The notes: generated from the sequence alone by a model not told the origin. DNA of 64,000 bases from a bacterium 0.1xD8-71 (GCA_003612405.1 RAYR01000002.1:124001-188000), one strand, 5' to 3'. Counted from the stretch's first letter, positions 15,988 through 25,451 are shown. A program made the numbers and translations.

Positions 15988-18258
15988 TTAGCGTCTGCGC
16001 CGAGGCCGGGATGCGCTGTTCAGCTCAATTCTCTGAGAGGTAGTGCTCGTGACGCCTTCAGATGGCTTTGTGGTCGTAGAGTCCTGAGAAGTATTAGGAG
16101 TTTCCGGTTCCTGCGGGTTTGTACTACCCTCGGAAGTTCCCGAATTGCCTCCGTTACCGGAACCTTCTTCTGTGTTATCGGGATTTTTCTCTCCATCGCC
16201 TCCATCACCGGAACCTTCACCGGGATTATCGGGATCTTGCTTCCCGTCTTCATCACCGCCTTCACCGGGATCGGGATCTGGCTTTGTCTCTTCCGCACCG
16301 CAATATGTACATTTTCCATCTACATAATTATGCCCTGTTGCCGAAATTGGTTCTGTATAGCTGTATCCACATTCACAGGTAAATGTTTTCTCACCTTTTT
16401 CTGTGCAGGTCGGCTTTTTGGTAACTGTATCTGTATAGCTATGCTTATGTTCCGGCTGTTCCGGCTCTTCCTTTTCTGCGCCACAATCCTTACATATGCC
16501 ATCGTCCCCATAATGATGTCCCTTTGCAGGAATTGGTTCCTTTTTGACTTTTTCACATTTCGTACAGGTAAGTGTTTTCTCCCCGTCCTGTGTACAGGTT
16601 GGCTCCGTGGTGATTTCTTCCTTATAGTCGTGGTCACAGTCATCCTCTTCCAGCTTCTCCCATAGAGGTTCCAGTCTGTAAATCACACTCGGCTTACTGA
16701 TTTCTAACTCCAGCTTGTAACTCACAGACTTATAGCCTTCTCTTTTCAACGTGATAAGATAACTGCCCGGTTTTCTCTCGAACGTCGCATGTGCAGTACC
16801 TACGTGCTCACCGCCCAGATAAATATCTACATCTTCCTGGGTTTCCACATTTACTTTTATCAGCGAATTTTCACTAAGTGATCCATTGGTGCTGTTACCG
16901 CTGACCGTCTCCTGCTCCAGTTCCGAGAAGGAATAGGTGGTATCTTTTCCGTCATTATAAAGGTAAATCGTATAACTCCTGGTCTTATAACCGCTCTTGC
17001 GGAGCGTGATCGTATGACTTCCCACCGTCTTTCCGAAGCTGACCGGCGAAATCCCTATATAATTACCATCCAGATAGACTTCCACATTTTTGGGCGAATC
17101 AATATACACCCTGTCGCCGCCCTTTGCACTCAGCGCGTTCTGACTGAGACTGGACAAAGTATCCTCCTTCTGTACAGGCTCTGCCGGCTGGTAATCATCT
17201 ATGGTATTATTGCTGACAGTACGTCTTTCTTCTTCCCGCTCTTCCTCCATCTCAAAGGAAATGGTGGCATACTCAGATCCGACCTGAATATATCTGGTCA
17301 GAGAATCATATCCTTTAGCCTCCAGATGTATCTGATGGATCCCATAAGGCAGTTCTACCGCTTTGCTGATATCCACTACCTTGCCATCTATGGAAACCTT
17401 GGCTGTATCCGGCGTGACACTGAACAGAATCCGCCCTGTCCTGCTCTCCGGAATTTCCAGATCACTCACATCCAACACGACTTCTTTATTGCGTTCAATT
17501 ATCACATCTTTAGTGGCGCTTACTCCATTGTGGGATAAAAGAACCTGATAACTTCCCTCCGGCACCACTAAGAGCATATCTTCCGTTATCTCCCGGATCA
17601 CACTGTTGCCTACCTCAATCCAGCCGCCGATCAGCGCCTGGTCATTTTTCAGACGCAGATACCCATGGCCTCTCTCCACGCTGATGCTGTATATCTTATG
17701 ATCGATACCGGAAACGCTTACCACATCCTGTGCCACCACATCCATGACTTCCGATCTTCTGCCCTCCGACAGAACCACCACATCGTCAGGAAGAGAATAG
17801 GTCGTGGATCCGATACTGGCCGTCTTATTCGGGCCGCCGAAATCATAATTCTCAATTTCATCATACACCCATGCCTGAGGTGACTGCTTGATGCTGGCAA
17901 GACGTTTCTTTCCTTTTAAGAAAGTTACATCCACCACATCGCCCGGTTCCACCTGGGAAATAGTCATCGGTCCGTCATGTTTGTCTTTCACATAAGTTGT
18001 GCCGTCATAGTAAAGGGTATACTGCTTGCCCGTCTCCATATTCATGAAAACCACGGCGCTGTTCTCCTGGTCTCTGGAGATTACCACCGCCGTGTCCGCC
18101 GAATCATAACTGCCTGCTGTGGCGACAGTAAATCCCGTGTCCACCGCCTGCTGTTTATCTTTGGCTACCCCCACATTACTGGCTTCCGAAGTACAACCTG
18201 TCAATGTAAGCGTCATCACCATCATCATTGCAATCGTGCTTATAAATCTTCTGTGCAT
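15988..18258 (-). CDS. lipoprotein with PEGA repeats, Cys-rich repeats and a Gly/Glu/Pro tail
   Basis: A 756-residue predicted surface lipoprotein. The signal peptide ends in lipobox 'LTGC' (Cys 22). The N-terminal ~200 residues are of unknown fold. Three PEGA repeats follow, each with a 'VSIDGK', 'VYLDGNYIG' or 'IYLGGEHVG' strand and a 'L.AKGYDSLT', 'LRKSGYKT' or 'LKREGYKS' end. Then come two related Cys-rich repeats with 'TCTQDGEKTLTCTKC' and 'TCTEKGEKTFTCECG', ending 'CKDCGA' and 'CTYCGA'. The last ~110 residues are low-complexity Gly/Glu/Asp/Ser with two imperfect tandem repeats and an Arg-rich end. The start at 18258 is chosen by the signal peptide and GGAG 6 nt upstream. Function unknown; PEGA domains are usually surface or cell-wall associated. 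Confidence 0.82.
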   Translation of the reverse strand: MHRRFISTIAMMMVMTLTLTGCTSEASNVGVAKDKQQAVDTGFTVATAGSYDSADTAVVISRDQENSAVVFMNMETGKQYTLYYDGTTYVKDKHDGPMTISQVEPGDVVDVTFLKGKKRLASIKQSPQAWVYDEIENYDFGGPNKTASIGSTTYSLPDDVVVLSEGRRSEVMDVVAQDVVSVSGIDHKIYSISVERGHGYLRLKNDQALIGGWIEVGNSVIREITEDMLLVVPEGSYQVLLSHNGVSATKDVIIERNKEVVLDVSDLEIPESRTGRILFSVTPDTAKVSIDGKVVDISKAVELPYGIHQIHLEAKGYDSLTRYIQVGSEYATISFEMEEEREEERRTVSNNTIDDYQPAEPVQKEDTLSSLSQNALSAKGGDRVYIDSPKNVEVYLDGNYIGISPVSFGKTVGSHTITLRKSGYKTRSYTIYLYNDGKDTTYSFSELEQETVSGNSTNGSLSENSLIKVNVETQEDVDIYLGGEHVGTAHATFERKPGSYLITLKREGYKSVSYKLELEISKPSVIYRLEPLWEKLEEDDCDHDYKEEITTEPTCTQDGEKTLTCTKCEKVKKEPIPAKGHHYGDDGICKDCGAEKEEPEQPEHKHSYTDTVTKKPTCTEKGEKTFTCECGYSYTEPISATGHNYVDGKCTYCGAEETKPDPDPGEGGDEDGKQDPDNPGEGSGDGGDGEKNPDNTEEGSGNGGNSGTSEGSTNPQEPETPNTSQDSTTTKPSEGVTSTTSQRIELNSASRPRRRR

Positions 18259-18271
18259 CCTGATCTCCATT

Positions 18272-18393
18272 CCGGAGCGTTTACGCGATGGGGCGACGCA
18301 AATCTCAAATTTGCGTCTGCCATCAAACAAATTTGTGACGCTCCGGCACAAATTTGCGTTTGAAAAATCAGCACATCAGTGTGATTTTTCAAA
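18272..18393. repeat. nested inverted repeats upstream of the lipoprotein gene
   Basis: A compact foldback region between the CotS-like gene and the lipoprotein. An outer pair CCGGAGCGT (18272-18280)/ACGCTCCGG (18338-18346) encloses GACGCAAAT (18295-18303)/ATTTGCGTC (18309-18317) and the palindrome ACAAATTTGT (18327-18336). Next to it, TTTGAAAAATCA (18359-18370) pairs with TGATTTTTCAAA (18382-18393). It may be a family of intergenic palindromes or an mRNA leader structure; the last hairpin could end the CotS-like transcript, though no T-run follows. Confidence 0.7.
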
Positions 18394-18419
18394 CTGATCC
18401 TCCATACCCCGTATATCTT

Positions 18420-19397
18420 CTATAAGGAAAATATATTTTGCAGGAAAAGCTTTTTCTCTTCCTCCTGCGCAAATAATTTCTCTATCTTCTCCATATTTCT
18501 TCCCGGAATCCACGCCTTGCCGCTGTTATAGTAGAAGTTCACAATCTTCCAGAACTTCTCCGGATAAGCAAAGCGGAAATACAGTTGTCTGTAGTCCTGC
18601 TCCGAGAGGGGTCTTTCTTTATTATAACTCTCCAGAAGCATATTCCCAAGAGTCTGCGACCAATTATTTTTTTCCAGCAGTTTGCGCATGAATAAATACA
18701 GATCCCTGACCGGATGATCTCTCACACATTTTTCAAAGTTGATGAGCACACTGCCCTTCTCGGTCCGCATAATGTTGTGATACTGGTAATCTCCATGGCA
18801 CACTACAGGATACTGGTAAGAATCCTCTCCATAGGCATAATACCGCAAATCCTCGGTAATTTGCAAGGCAATATCCAGAAAATAATCATAATGTTTCATC
18901 AGATAGATTTCAAAATCCGTTTTCTGGCTCTTTTTCTGAAGAAATTTCTGTACTTTCTTCAGTTCCCGGTTATGCTTCTCATACTCTGTCTCTATCCGGT
19001 ATACAGGCTGACTCTGTATCTCCTCATAATCCTTAAGATTACAGACTTCATGTAAAGCAGCCAGTGTATATACTGCCCCGCAGCACTCTTCCACATTCCG
19101 ATGGTCACACTCCCTGCCTTCATAATATGTTTTCACGATGTAGGGCACTCTGTCCTGATCACAGACAATCAATTCATCTTCCTTCGTGCGCAGAATAGAT
19201 TCCACCCGTACAGTGCCGCTTGCATTGATATGTTTTAACAGGAAATCCTGAAATCTGACTTTATCAACCGGCCCGCTGTACTCTTTCATAATCAGCAGTC
19301 CCCGGTCTGAATCGCACAGAATAGCCCCGCGGCCTTTCCATGTACGATTTACTTCTATCTCATATTGCTCCAATAAACTGACAGCTCTGTCATTCAC
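18420..19397 (-). CDS. CotS-like spore coat kinase (aminoglycoside phosphotransferase fold)
   Basis: A 325-residue protein of the CotS/YutH family, related to choline and aminoglycoside kinases. 'VVCHGDYQYHNIM' near residue 197 is the Brenner-type catalytic loop (HGD....N). The following metal-binding motif, usually 'IDFEYC' in relatives, reads 'INFEKCVRDHPVRDL', so the Asp is replaced by Asn. The N-terminus has the small lobe with 'LLIMKEYSG'. CotS proteins lie in the Bacillus spore coat. The organism has other sporulation genes nearby, so a coat role is plausible; substrate and activity are unknown. Confidence 0.8.
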   Translation of the reverse strand: MNDRAVSLLEQYEIEVNRTWKGRGAILCDSDRGLLIMKEYSGPVDKVRFQDFLLKHINASGTVRVESILRTKEDELIVCDQDRVPYIVKTYYEGRECDHRNVEECCGAVYTLAALHEVCNLKDYEEIQSQPVYRIETEYEKHNRELKKVQKFLQKKSQKTDFEIYLMKHYDYFLDIALQITEDLRYYAYGEDSYQYPVVCHGDYQYHNIMRTEKGSVLINFEKCVRDHPVRDLYLFMRKLLEKNNWSQTLGNMLLESYNKERPLSEQDYRQLYFRFAYPEKFWKIVNFYYNSGKAWIPGRNMEKIEKLFAQEEEKKLFLQNIFSL

Positions 19398-19459
19398 AAG
19401 AATACCCCCTGCTTTGTCGTCTATCTTATCTTATGAATAGCAGGGGAAAAGTATGATTT

Positions 19460-20791
19460 TCATGTGACAATTTTCTGACTGATCTCCAACAGCTTCTCCG
19501 GTGTATTGAGAGACGGATCCTCCAGCACTTTTTCCAGCAGTTCCTGTAATACGATCCCAATCTCTCTGCCCGGTTTTCTTCCCTGGGCAATCAGATCTGT
19601 CCCCGTAATAGCAAGATTTTTTAAGCTGACAGCATCTCCCTGGCTGCGAATCTCTTCATACAACCCTTCTATGTAAGAAAGCTTCCGCAGTTTATCCTCT
19701 CTTAGATAATCGCTCTGAGCGCTTACATCCGCCCGGCGCACCGCAAACAGCAGCGGGAAAATATCCTCTCCTATACGGTTGACCGCCCGCCTGACACCCG
19801 CCGGCGCAGCGACGATCTCCTGATCATGATACAGTACCAGTTTCGTCACTTTGTCAATGGTATCATTGTCAAACTTTAACCGTCGTAATATTTTCCTTGT
19901 CATCTCCGCACCCACTACCGGGTGTTTTTTATTGTGTGTAATGCCTTCTTCATCCACTGTCATGGTCTGCGGTTTGCCGATATCGTGAAAAAGCATACCA
20001 AGCCGCAGTACTTTGTCGGGCTCCACAGCCAGCATGGAATGTAGGATATGTTCTCCCACATCGTAACAATGATGGGGATTATTCTGCATGGTCTTCATGC
20101 AAAGATCAAATTCCGGCAGAATCTGTGCCGTAATCCCGGTCTCATAAGCGATCCTCAGATAATCGGGATGTGGCGATACTACCAGCTTGACCAGTTCTGT
20201 CTGAATCCTCTCCGCACTGATCTTTTGCAGATTGGGGGCCAGTTCTGTCATGGCTGTCCTGGTATCCTCATCAATACGATACCCCAGCTGCGCCGAAAAA
20301 CGCACGGCCCGCATCATGCGGAGGGCATCTTCCGTAAAACGTTCTTTCGCATCTCCCACACAGCGGATCACCCCGGCCTTGATATCCGCAAGACCACCAT
20401 AGATATCCACCAATCCCTGGCTTTCATTGTACGCCATGGCATTGATCGTAAAATCCCGGCGTTTCAGATCCTCCTCCAGACTTGCCGTAAAAGTGACTTC
20501 TTTCGGATGTCTGCCATCCTCATAATCGCCGTCTATCCGATAGGTCGTCACCTCAAAACCTTCTCTGTCAAGCATCACCGTCACAGTACCATGGCGGATG
20601 CCCGTATCGATGGTTCTTGCAAAAAGCCGTTTTGTCTCCTCCGGCTCTGCCGAGGTCGTGATATCCCAGTCGTCAGGCTTTCTGCCAAGAACAGAATCCC
20701 GGACACAGCCGCCTACCGCATACGCCTCATAACCTGCTTCTTCCAGAATATTTATGATTTTATGCACTTTATCCGGCAGCTGTATCTGCAT
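19460..20791 (-). CDS. cca: CCA tRNA nucleotidyltransferase
   Basis: A 443-residue class II CCA-adding enzyme that builds or repairs the 3' CCA of tRNAs. The nucleotidyltransferase motif is 'YAVGGCVRDSVLGRKPDDWD' (about 19-38), with the DxD metal ligands, followed by 'RRDFTINAMAYN', the RNA-binding domain 'RFTEDALRMMRAVRFSAQLG' near 155, and an HD domain with 'LFHDIGKP' near 266. CCA is not encoded in the tRNA genes seen here, so the enzyme is needed. It begins 26 nt after the small conserved gene upstream. Confidence 0.95.
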   Translation of the reverse strand: MQIQLPDKVHKIINILEEAGYEAYAVGGCVRDSVLGRKPDDWDITTSAEPEETKRLFARTIDTGIRHGTVTVMLDREGFEVTTYRIDGDYEDGRHPKEVTFTASLEEDLKRRDFTINAMAYNESQGLVDIYGGLADIKAGVIRCVGDAKERFTEDALRMMRAVRFSAQLGYRIDEDTRTAMTELAPNLQKISAERIQTELVKLVVSPHPDYLRIAYETGITAQILPEFDLCMKTMQNNPHHCYDVGEHILHSMLAVEPDKVLRLGMLFHDIGKPQTMTVDEEGITHNKKHPVVGAEMTRKILRRLKFDNDTIDKVTKLVLYHDQEIVAAPAGVRRAVNRIGEDIFPLLFAVRRADVSAQSDYLREDKLRKLSYIEGLYEEIRSQGDAVSLKNLAITGTDLIAQGRKPGREIGIVLQELLEKVLEDPSLNTPEKLLEISQKIVT

Positions 20792-20817
20792 AGAATTCTC
20801 CTTATCAACCGTTTTGT

Positions 20818-21057
20818 TTAACCAATACTCGGCCCTTTGAAAATATCTTTCACATCTTCCAGGTGAAGGTCCGGCTCTTTGTCTTCCTTTACCAGAGAAT
20901 TCACCAGTTGTTCCATCTCTTTCCTGGACATGACACCCCGGCTTCTCTCGATAAATTCTTCTTTTTCATTATCCGTCATACCTGCAAAACGATCCATCGC
21001 CGCCCGGTTCGTGGCAAATGCCAGACCAAGGCCGACAGGTAAAGTATTATAATCCAT
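20818..21057 (-). CDS. small conserved protein of unknown function
   Basis: A 79-residue soluble protein starting 'MDYNTLPVGLGLAFATN', then 'AMDRFAGMTDNEKEEFIER' and a helical remainder. Small proteins beginning this way are common in Lachnospiraceae, but I know of no function. The ATG at 21057 is chosen because AAGGAG lies 8 nt upstream. It is the first gene of a likely pair with cca (26-nt gap). Confidence 0.75.
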   Translation of the reverse strand: MDYNTLPVGLGLAFATNRAAMDRFAGMTDNEKEEFIERSRGVMSRKEMEQLVNSLVKEDKEPDLHLEDVKDIFKGPSIG

Positions 21058-21114
21058 TTTTTTCACTCCTTCTGTACCATACTGCTTAGTTAGCATGTAC
21101 AGAAAGAGACGGCT

Positions 21115-23352
21115 TTATGCAAGTGTGACAAGTCCCCGCAGACGGATATCTTCGCAGGATGCTCCGACCAAAATTTCATAATCACCCACATCGGCAGTAA
21201 AGTCATGGAGCTGCACATCAAAATAGGCAAAATCTTCCTGATTTAATGTCATAGATATTTTTTTCGATCTGCCCGGCGCAAGAAAGACTTTTGTGAAAGC
21301 CTTCAATTCTTTATCCGGTCTGTCCACCTTTGACGCAATGGGTGCGATATAAACCTGTGCGATCTCCGCTCCGGCCCTCTTTCCGGTATTTTTCACAGTA
21401 AATGTCAGTTTTACACTTCTATCTTTTTCCGCTTTTAATGTCAGCCCGTTATACGCAAAATCCGTGTAGGACAGCCCATGTCCAAAACAAAAGGCCGGCG
21501 CAATGTGCTGTCTGTCAAAATGACGGTAGCCATAATAAAGCCCTTCCTGCAATCGGATTCTGTCCCACTTGCCAAACTGACCGTTCTTTGCCGTGGCACA
21601 ATCCTCATATCTGGCCGGAAAAGTTTCCGCCAGCTTCGCGGAAGGATTCACTTTACCAAAAATGATTTCCGCCATGGCACTGCCTGTCTCCATACCCGCA
21701 TAATAACTCCAGAGAATCGCCTGGGCCTTATTCCGCCAGGGCATCTCCACCGGGGAACCGCCCACAAAGGTCACGATCATATCTTTTCTGACTTTCAGTA
21801 ATTCTTCTATTAAAGCATCCTGTTCATAAGGAAGCTTCATATCCGTGCGGTCAAAACCTTCACTGTCAATATCATGATTCAGTCCGCCCACAAAAATAAC
21901 GGCATCGGCCTCTTTTGCCGCCTCTATGGCCTGGGCAAAAAGTTCTTTATTCTTCTCCTGGATCTCGGCTTTATCCCGCTCAATCTGGGCAAGTCTCTCT
22001 TCTTCTCCTTTACGGAGCTTCTCACTCTCATTGCCATCCTGGGCCCTGACAGCCTGTCCTACATTTGTACCCTTCAAATCATCCAGACTTGCGGCCTGCC
22101 AGTTCTGCTCCTGCTCCTGTGCCTTGACGGGTACATGATACCCTTTTACATATTGTACCTGTGTATTACCACCCAGATACATCTTAAGACCTGCCAGCGG
22201 GCAGATTTCATACAATGCCTTGATCTCCGCGCTCCCGCCTCCATCTGCATGAAGTTTCGCAGCGTTTGCGCCAATCACCACCAGTTTCTTAATCTTTCCG
22301 GCATCCAGGGGAAGGATATGATTTTCATTTTTCAATAAAATCATGGATTCCTGTGCCGTATGCAGGATTGCCTCTCTGTGCGCCAGGGTATTGTATGCTC
22401 CTGCCTTACGGGAGTCTTTCTTATTTCCAATCATCTTTAAACGGAACATCATGCGCAGGATATTTCTCACCTTCGCATCCACCATATCCTCCGACACTTC
22501 GCCTTTTGCAATCAGTTCCTTGAGCGGGTCAGCCAGCTTATATTCATCAAAGTCTGGGAAAATGGACATTTCCATATCCATGGAACACTGGGCCGCCTCC
22601 TTCGTCTTATGCACGCCGCCCCAGTCGCTGATCACTGTCCCGTCAAATCCCCACTCCATACGGAGAATCAAATCTAATAACCTTTTATTTTCACAACAGT
22701 GAGTACCATTGATCTTGTTATAAGCTCCCATGATAGAATAGGCATTTCCCTCCTGCACCGCCGCCTTAAAAGCCGGCAGATAGATCTCATACAGGGTTCT
22801 GTCATCAATCTCCTCATCCACCATCAGACGATCCGTCTCCTGCACATTGGCCGCAAAGTGCTTCACACAGGCCGCCACATCATTTTCCTGTACTCCTTTG
22901 ATAAAAGGCACTGCCAACGCCGCCGTCAGCTTCGGATCCTCACTCATATATTCAAAGTTTCTGCCACAGCGCGGATCCCGCTTAATATTAATGCCGGGAG
23001 CCAGAATCACATCCTTGCCCCGCCCTCTGGCCTCTTCGCCTAACACATGCCCCATGGCATAAGCCAGATCCGGATTCCAGGAAGACGCCAGCGCACTGTT
23101 ACTTGGCAGATAAGATACCATATCATCCTGATTCCCTGAAGGAATCCACCTGTCATCCATAAACTCAGCCCTGACTCCCATAGGTCCGTCGGAAGTCACT
23201 ACCTCCGGAATCCCCAGCCTTTGGACTGCACCGGATTTAAAAAGTGTAGCCCCATGAATCATGGAAATCTTCTCCTCTAAGGTAAGCTTTTTGAGTAACT
23301 TTTCAATTTCCTTTTCTGTCTTCTTATCATAGTTTTTCTCTTTTTTCTTCAT
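21115..23352 (-). CDS. GH3 beta-glycosidase (beta-glucosidase / beta-xylosidase type)
   Basis: A cytoplasmic glycoside hydrolase family 3 enzyme of about 745 residues. The N-terminal (beta/alpha)8 domain has 'TSDGPMGVRAEF' and 'KHFAANVQETDR', and the nucleophile Asp lies in 'TVISDWGGVH' near 225. The middle alpha/beta sandwich domain carries a charged Gln/Glu/Lys-rich insertion around 430-480, and the C-terminus has a fibronectin type III-like domain ('TGKRAGAEIAQVYI'). The start is uncertain: ATG 23352 follows an AGG 7 nt upstream, while an open frame runs back to 23436. It lies 140 nt downstream of the GH127 gene, so it probably acts on arabinoxylan or glucan oligosaccharides. Exact specificity is not visible. 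Confidence 0.88.
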   Translation of the reverse strand: MKKKEKNYDKKTEKEIEKLLKKLTLEEKISMIHGATLFKSGAVQRLGIPEVVTSDGPMGVRAEFMDDRWIPSGNQDDMVSYLPSNSALASSWNPDLAYAMGHVLGEEARGRGKDVILAPGINIKRDPRCGRNFEYMSEDPKLTAALAVPFIKGVQENDVAACVKHFAANVQETDRLMVDEEIDDRTLYEIYLPAFKAAVQEGNAYSIMGAYNKINGTHCCENKRLLDLILRMEWGFDGTVISDWGGVHKTKEAAQCSMDMEMSIFPDFDEYKLADPLKELIAKGEVSEDMVDAKVRNILRMMFRLKMIGNKKDSRKAGAYNTLAHREAILHTAQESMILLKNENHILPLDAGKIKKLVVIGANAAKLHADGGGSAEIKALYEICPLAGLKMYLGGNTQVQYVKGYHVPVKAQEQEQNWQAASLDDLKGTNVGQAVRAQDGNESEKLRKGEEERLAQIERDKAEIQEKNKELFAQAIEAAKEADAVIFVGGLNHDIDSEGFDRTDMKLPYEQDALIEELLKVRKDMIVTFVGGSPVEMPWRNKAQAILWSYYAGMETGSAMAEIIFGKVNPSAKLAETFPARYEDCATAKNGQFGKWDRIRLQEGLYYGYRHFDRQHIAPAFCFGHGLSYTDFAYNGLTLKAEKDRSVKLTFTVKNTGKRAGAEIAQVYIAPIASKVDRPDKELKAFTKVFLAPGRSKKISMTLNQEDFAYFDVQLHDFTADVGDYEILVGASCEDIRLRGLVTLA

Positions 23353-23382
23353 GAGAATACCTGTATCCTTTCCCTGCGTTAC

Positions 23383-23421
23383 AGATACAGGCGCCGTTTC
23401 CATATGGATACAGCGCCTGTT
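23383..23421 (-). repeat. inverted repeat in the GH3 leader region
   Basis: Arms CAGGCGC and GCGCCTG separated by about 18 nt, with GATACA present near both, just upstream of the preferred GH3 start codon. It could form a leader hairpin that ends or modulates read-through from the GH127 gene. Confidence 0.4.
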
Positions 23422-23492
23422 CGCATAAATCTCCATATTAAGTTAAGTATAGCGGGTAACTCCCATGGATACAATTACCTTTTTGCATTTTC

Positions 23493-25424
23493 TTAATTCT
23501 TCTCCGGCATCCATACCCGCATCTGATTCAGTCCCCGGTTTCCCCAGGTATAGTAGGGAACAAGCGTAATCTGACATGGCTCCGCTTTGGGCGGCTCATA
23601 ACTGTAGAGCTCTTCCCTGACTGTCTCCCGGAATCCTTCCGCATATAATTCCTGAATACCGCAAAGTTTCTCAGGCAGATACGCACTGACCGTTATGTCT
23701 CCGTCTTTCTTCAGACTAAGGGAAAGAACATCCTCTTCATTGTCTACCCCTTCCGCGCAGTAGATAAGCGGCCCTCTCTGCACCGCCACGCGCCCTGTAT
23801 TGGCGGCCACCCGGCTGCTAGTATATACTCTGCGAACCGACAAATCAAGCTCTATTGTCACCACATCGTCTGCGCCAAAGTCTCCCCGCAGATACGCATA
23901 CCCATCCCGAATCTCACATTCTGCCGCCTTGCCGTTGACACAGATTTTCGTCTGCTTACTCCATGCCGGAACGCGAATCGCCAAAGATACCGGCATACTT
24001 TCCTGTCCGGGCTCAAAATGATAAGCGATTTTATTATCATACGGATACTCTGTCTGCAACGAAATCTTCCCGCCCATTGTATCCGACAAGTCCAGCGTGC
24101 CTGCAACAAACAGATTTGAGAACAACGTATCCTCTTCCATATGCCATGCATATTCCGATATTGATGACAGGAGCCTTGCCACATTGGGCGGACAGCAGGC
24201 ACAGGCAAACCACTTGGGTCTGACAGGAAGCGCATGTCTGTGTGTCTTGGCTTCACCGGAAATCCCCGGCAGTACTTCCAGCGGATTCACATAGAAGAAT
24301 TTCGTACCGTCAAGCTGCATACCTGCCAGAACACAGTTATATAAGGCACGCTCCATCACATCCGCATACTTACCGTTACGTGAAAGATAAAGCATCTTAT
24401 TGGAAAAGAAGATCAGTCCAATGGCTGCACAGGTCTCGGCATATGCCGTATCATTGGGAAGATGATCGTCTTTCGTAAACGCCTCGCCCTCATAGGCGGA
24501 ACCAATGGCCCCTGTAACATACATCCTGTGCTGTGTGATATTATTCCAGAGCGTCTCACAGGCTTTGGCAAGCTCTTTATCCCCCGTCTGTGCAGCCGCA
24601 TCCGCCATCCCCGTATAGAGATACACCGCCCTGACCGCATGACCTGTAGCTTTCTCCTGCTGCCGTACCGGAGCCATGCTCTGTGTGTATTCCTTATCCA
24701 CCGGATTGGCACCCCACACAGTCCACCCCCTCTTTTCCTGTTCCTGGGAATAATAATCACTGTTGACGCCGCGCACATTGATAAAATGCAATGCCAGATC
24801 CTTATACCGTTCCTTCCCGGTACAGCGGTACAGTCTCATAAGTGCCAGTTCAATCTCCGGATGTCCCGGATATCCTTCCACACCTTCCTCCACAAACCGT
24901 CTGTAGATATGATCGGCCATCCCGCACATGATCTCCAATAACCTGGTCTTCCCGGTGCACTCCGCATAGGCTGCTGCCGCCTCAATCATATGTCCTGCAC
25001 AATATAATTCATGGGCTTCCTGAAGATTTGTCCATCGTTTATCCGGTTCCTTCACCGTAAAATAGGTATTCAGATAACCGTCTTCCTGCTGTGCCTCTCC
25101 GATCAGCTCTATGATCTCATCACACCGCTTCTCCAGTTCCGCGTCCGGATGCCGGGCCAGTGAATAAGCGGCACCCTCCAGCCATTTGGCCGCATCACTG
25201 TCCTGAAATACCATACCGTAAAACTCACCTTCACACTCTCCGGTCTTTAATTTCTGTGCCGCCATACGGAAATTTTCAATACAATGACTCTTCTCCGCTC
25301 CTTCGATCTGGTCATTTAACGCCCGTTCCTGATAGGGAAGCACCACATCCTTGACCAGTTTTTCATACCTGCCAAAAAATCCCTCTTTCACCTCAAACTT
25401 TTTCACCAGTTTCAAATTTCCCAT
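23493..25424 (-). CDS. GH127 beta-L-arabinofuranosidase (DUF1680 family)
   Basis: A 643-residue glycoside hydrolase of family 127, which removes beta-L-arabinofuranose from arabino-oligosaccharides. The (alpha/alpha)6 barrel N-terminal part includes 'KWLEGAAYSLARHPD' and 'GYLNTYFTV'. The diagnostic motif 'WFACACCPPNVARLLSS' near 395 holds the Cys residues that bind zinc and act as nucleophile in this family. A beta-sandwich C-terminal domain follows. No signal peptide, so it is cytosolic. The ATG at 25424 is chosen since GGAGGG lies 6 nt upstream. It sits between an AraC regulator and GH3 on the same strand. Confidence 0.92.
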   Translation of the reverse strand: MGNLKLVKKFEVKEGFFGRYEKLVKDVVLPYQERALNDQIEGAEKSHCIENFRMAAQKLKTGECEGEFYGMVFQDSDAAKWLEGAAYSLARHPDAELEKRCDEIIELIGEAQQEDGYLNTYFTVKEPDKRWTNLQEAHELYCAGHMIEAAAAYAECTGKTRLLEIMCGMADHIYRRFVEEGVEGYPGHPEIELALMRLYRCTGKERYKDLALHFINVRGVNSDYYSQEQEKRGWTVWGANPVDKEYTQSMAPVRQQEKATGHAVRAVYLYTGMADAAAQTGDKELAKACETLWNNITQHRMYVTGAIGSAYEGEAFTKDDHLPNDTAYAETCAAIGLIFFSNKMLYLSRNGKYADVMERALYNCVLAGMQLDGTKFFYVNPLEVLPGISGEAKTHRHALPVRPKWFACACCPPNVARLLSSISEYAWHMEEDTLFSNLFVAGTLDLSDTMGGKISLQTEYPYDNKIAYHFEPGQESMPVSLAIRVPAWSKQTKICVNGKAAECEIRDGYAYLRGDFGADDVVTIELDLSVRRVYTSSRVAANTGRVAVQRGPLIYCAEGVDNEEDVLSLSLKKDGDITVSAYLPEKLCGIQELYAEGFRETVREELYSYEPPKAEPCQITLVPYYTWGNRGLNQMRVWMPEKN

Positions 25425-25451
25425 CATGAACCCTCCATTCCTATTCTTCAT

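Noticed and set aside
16135..16290. Short repeated units that could suggest a CRISPR array or minisatellite
   Set aside because: They are imperfect repeats in the coding tail of the lipoprotein with no constant repeat/variable spacer pattern, and no cas gene is present.
15457..16665. A 402-codon plus-strand frame opposite mazG and the lipoprotein gene
   Set aside because: It spans two well-supported minus-strand genes and their gap, and is Ser/Phe/Cys-rich as expected of a shadow of Glu/Gly-rich coding sequence.
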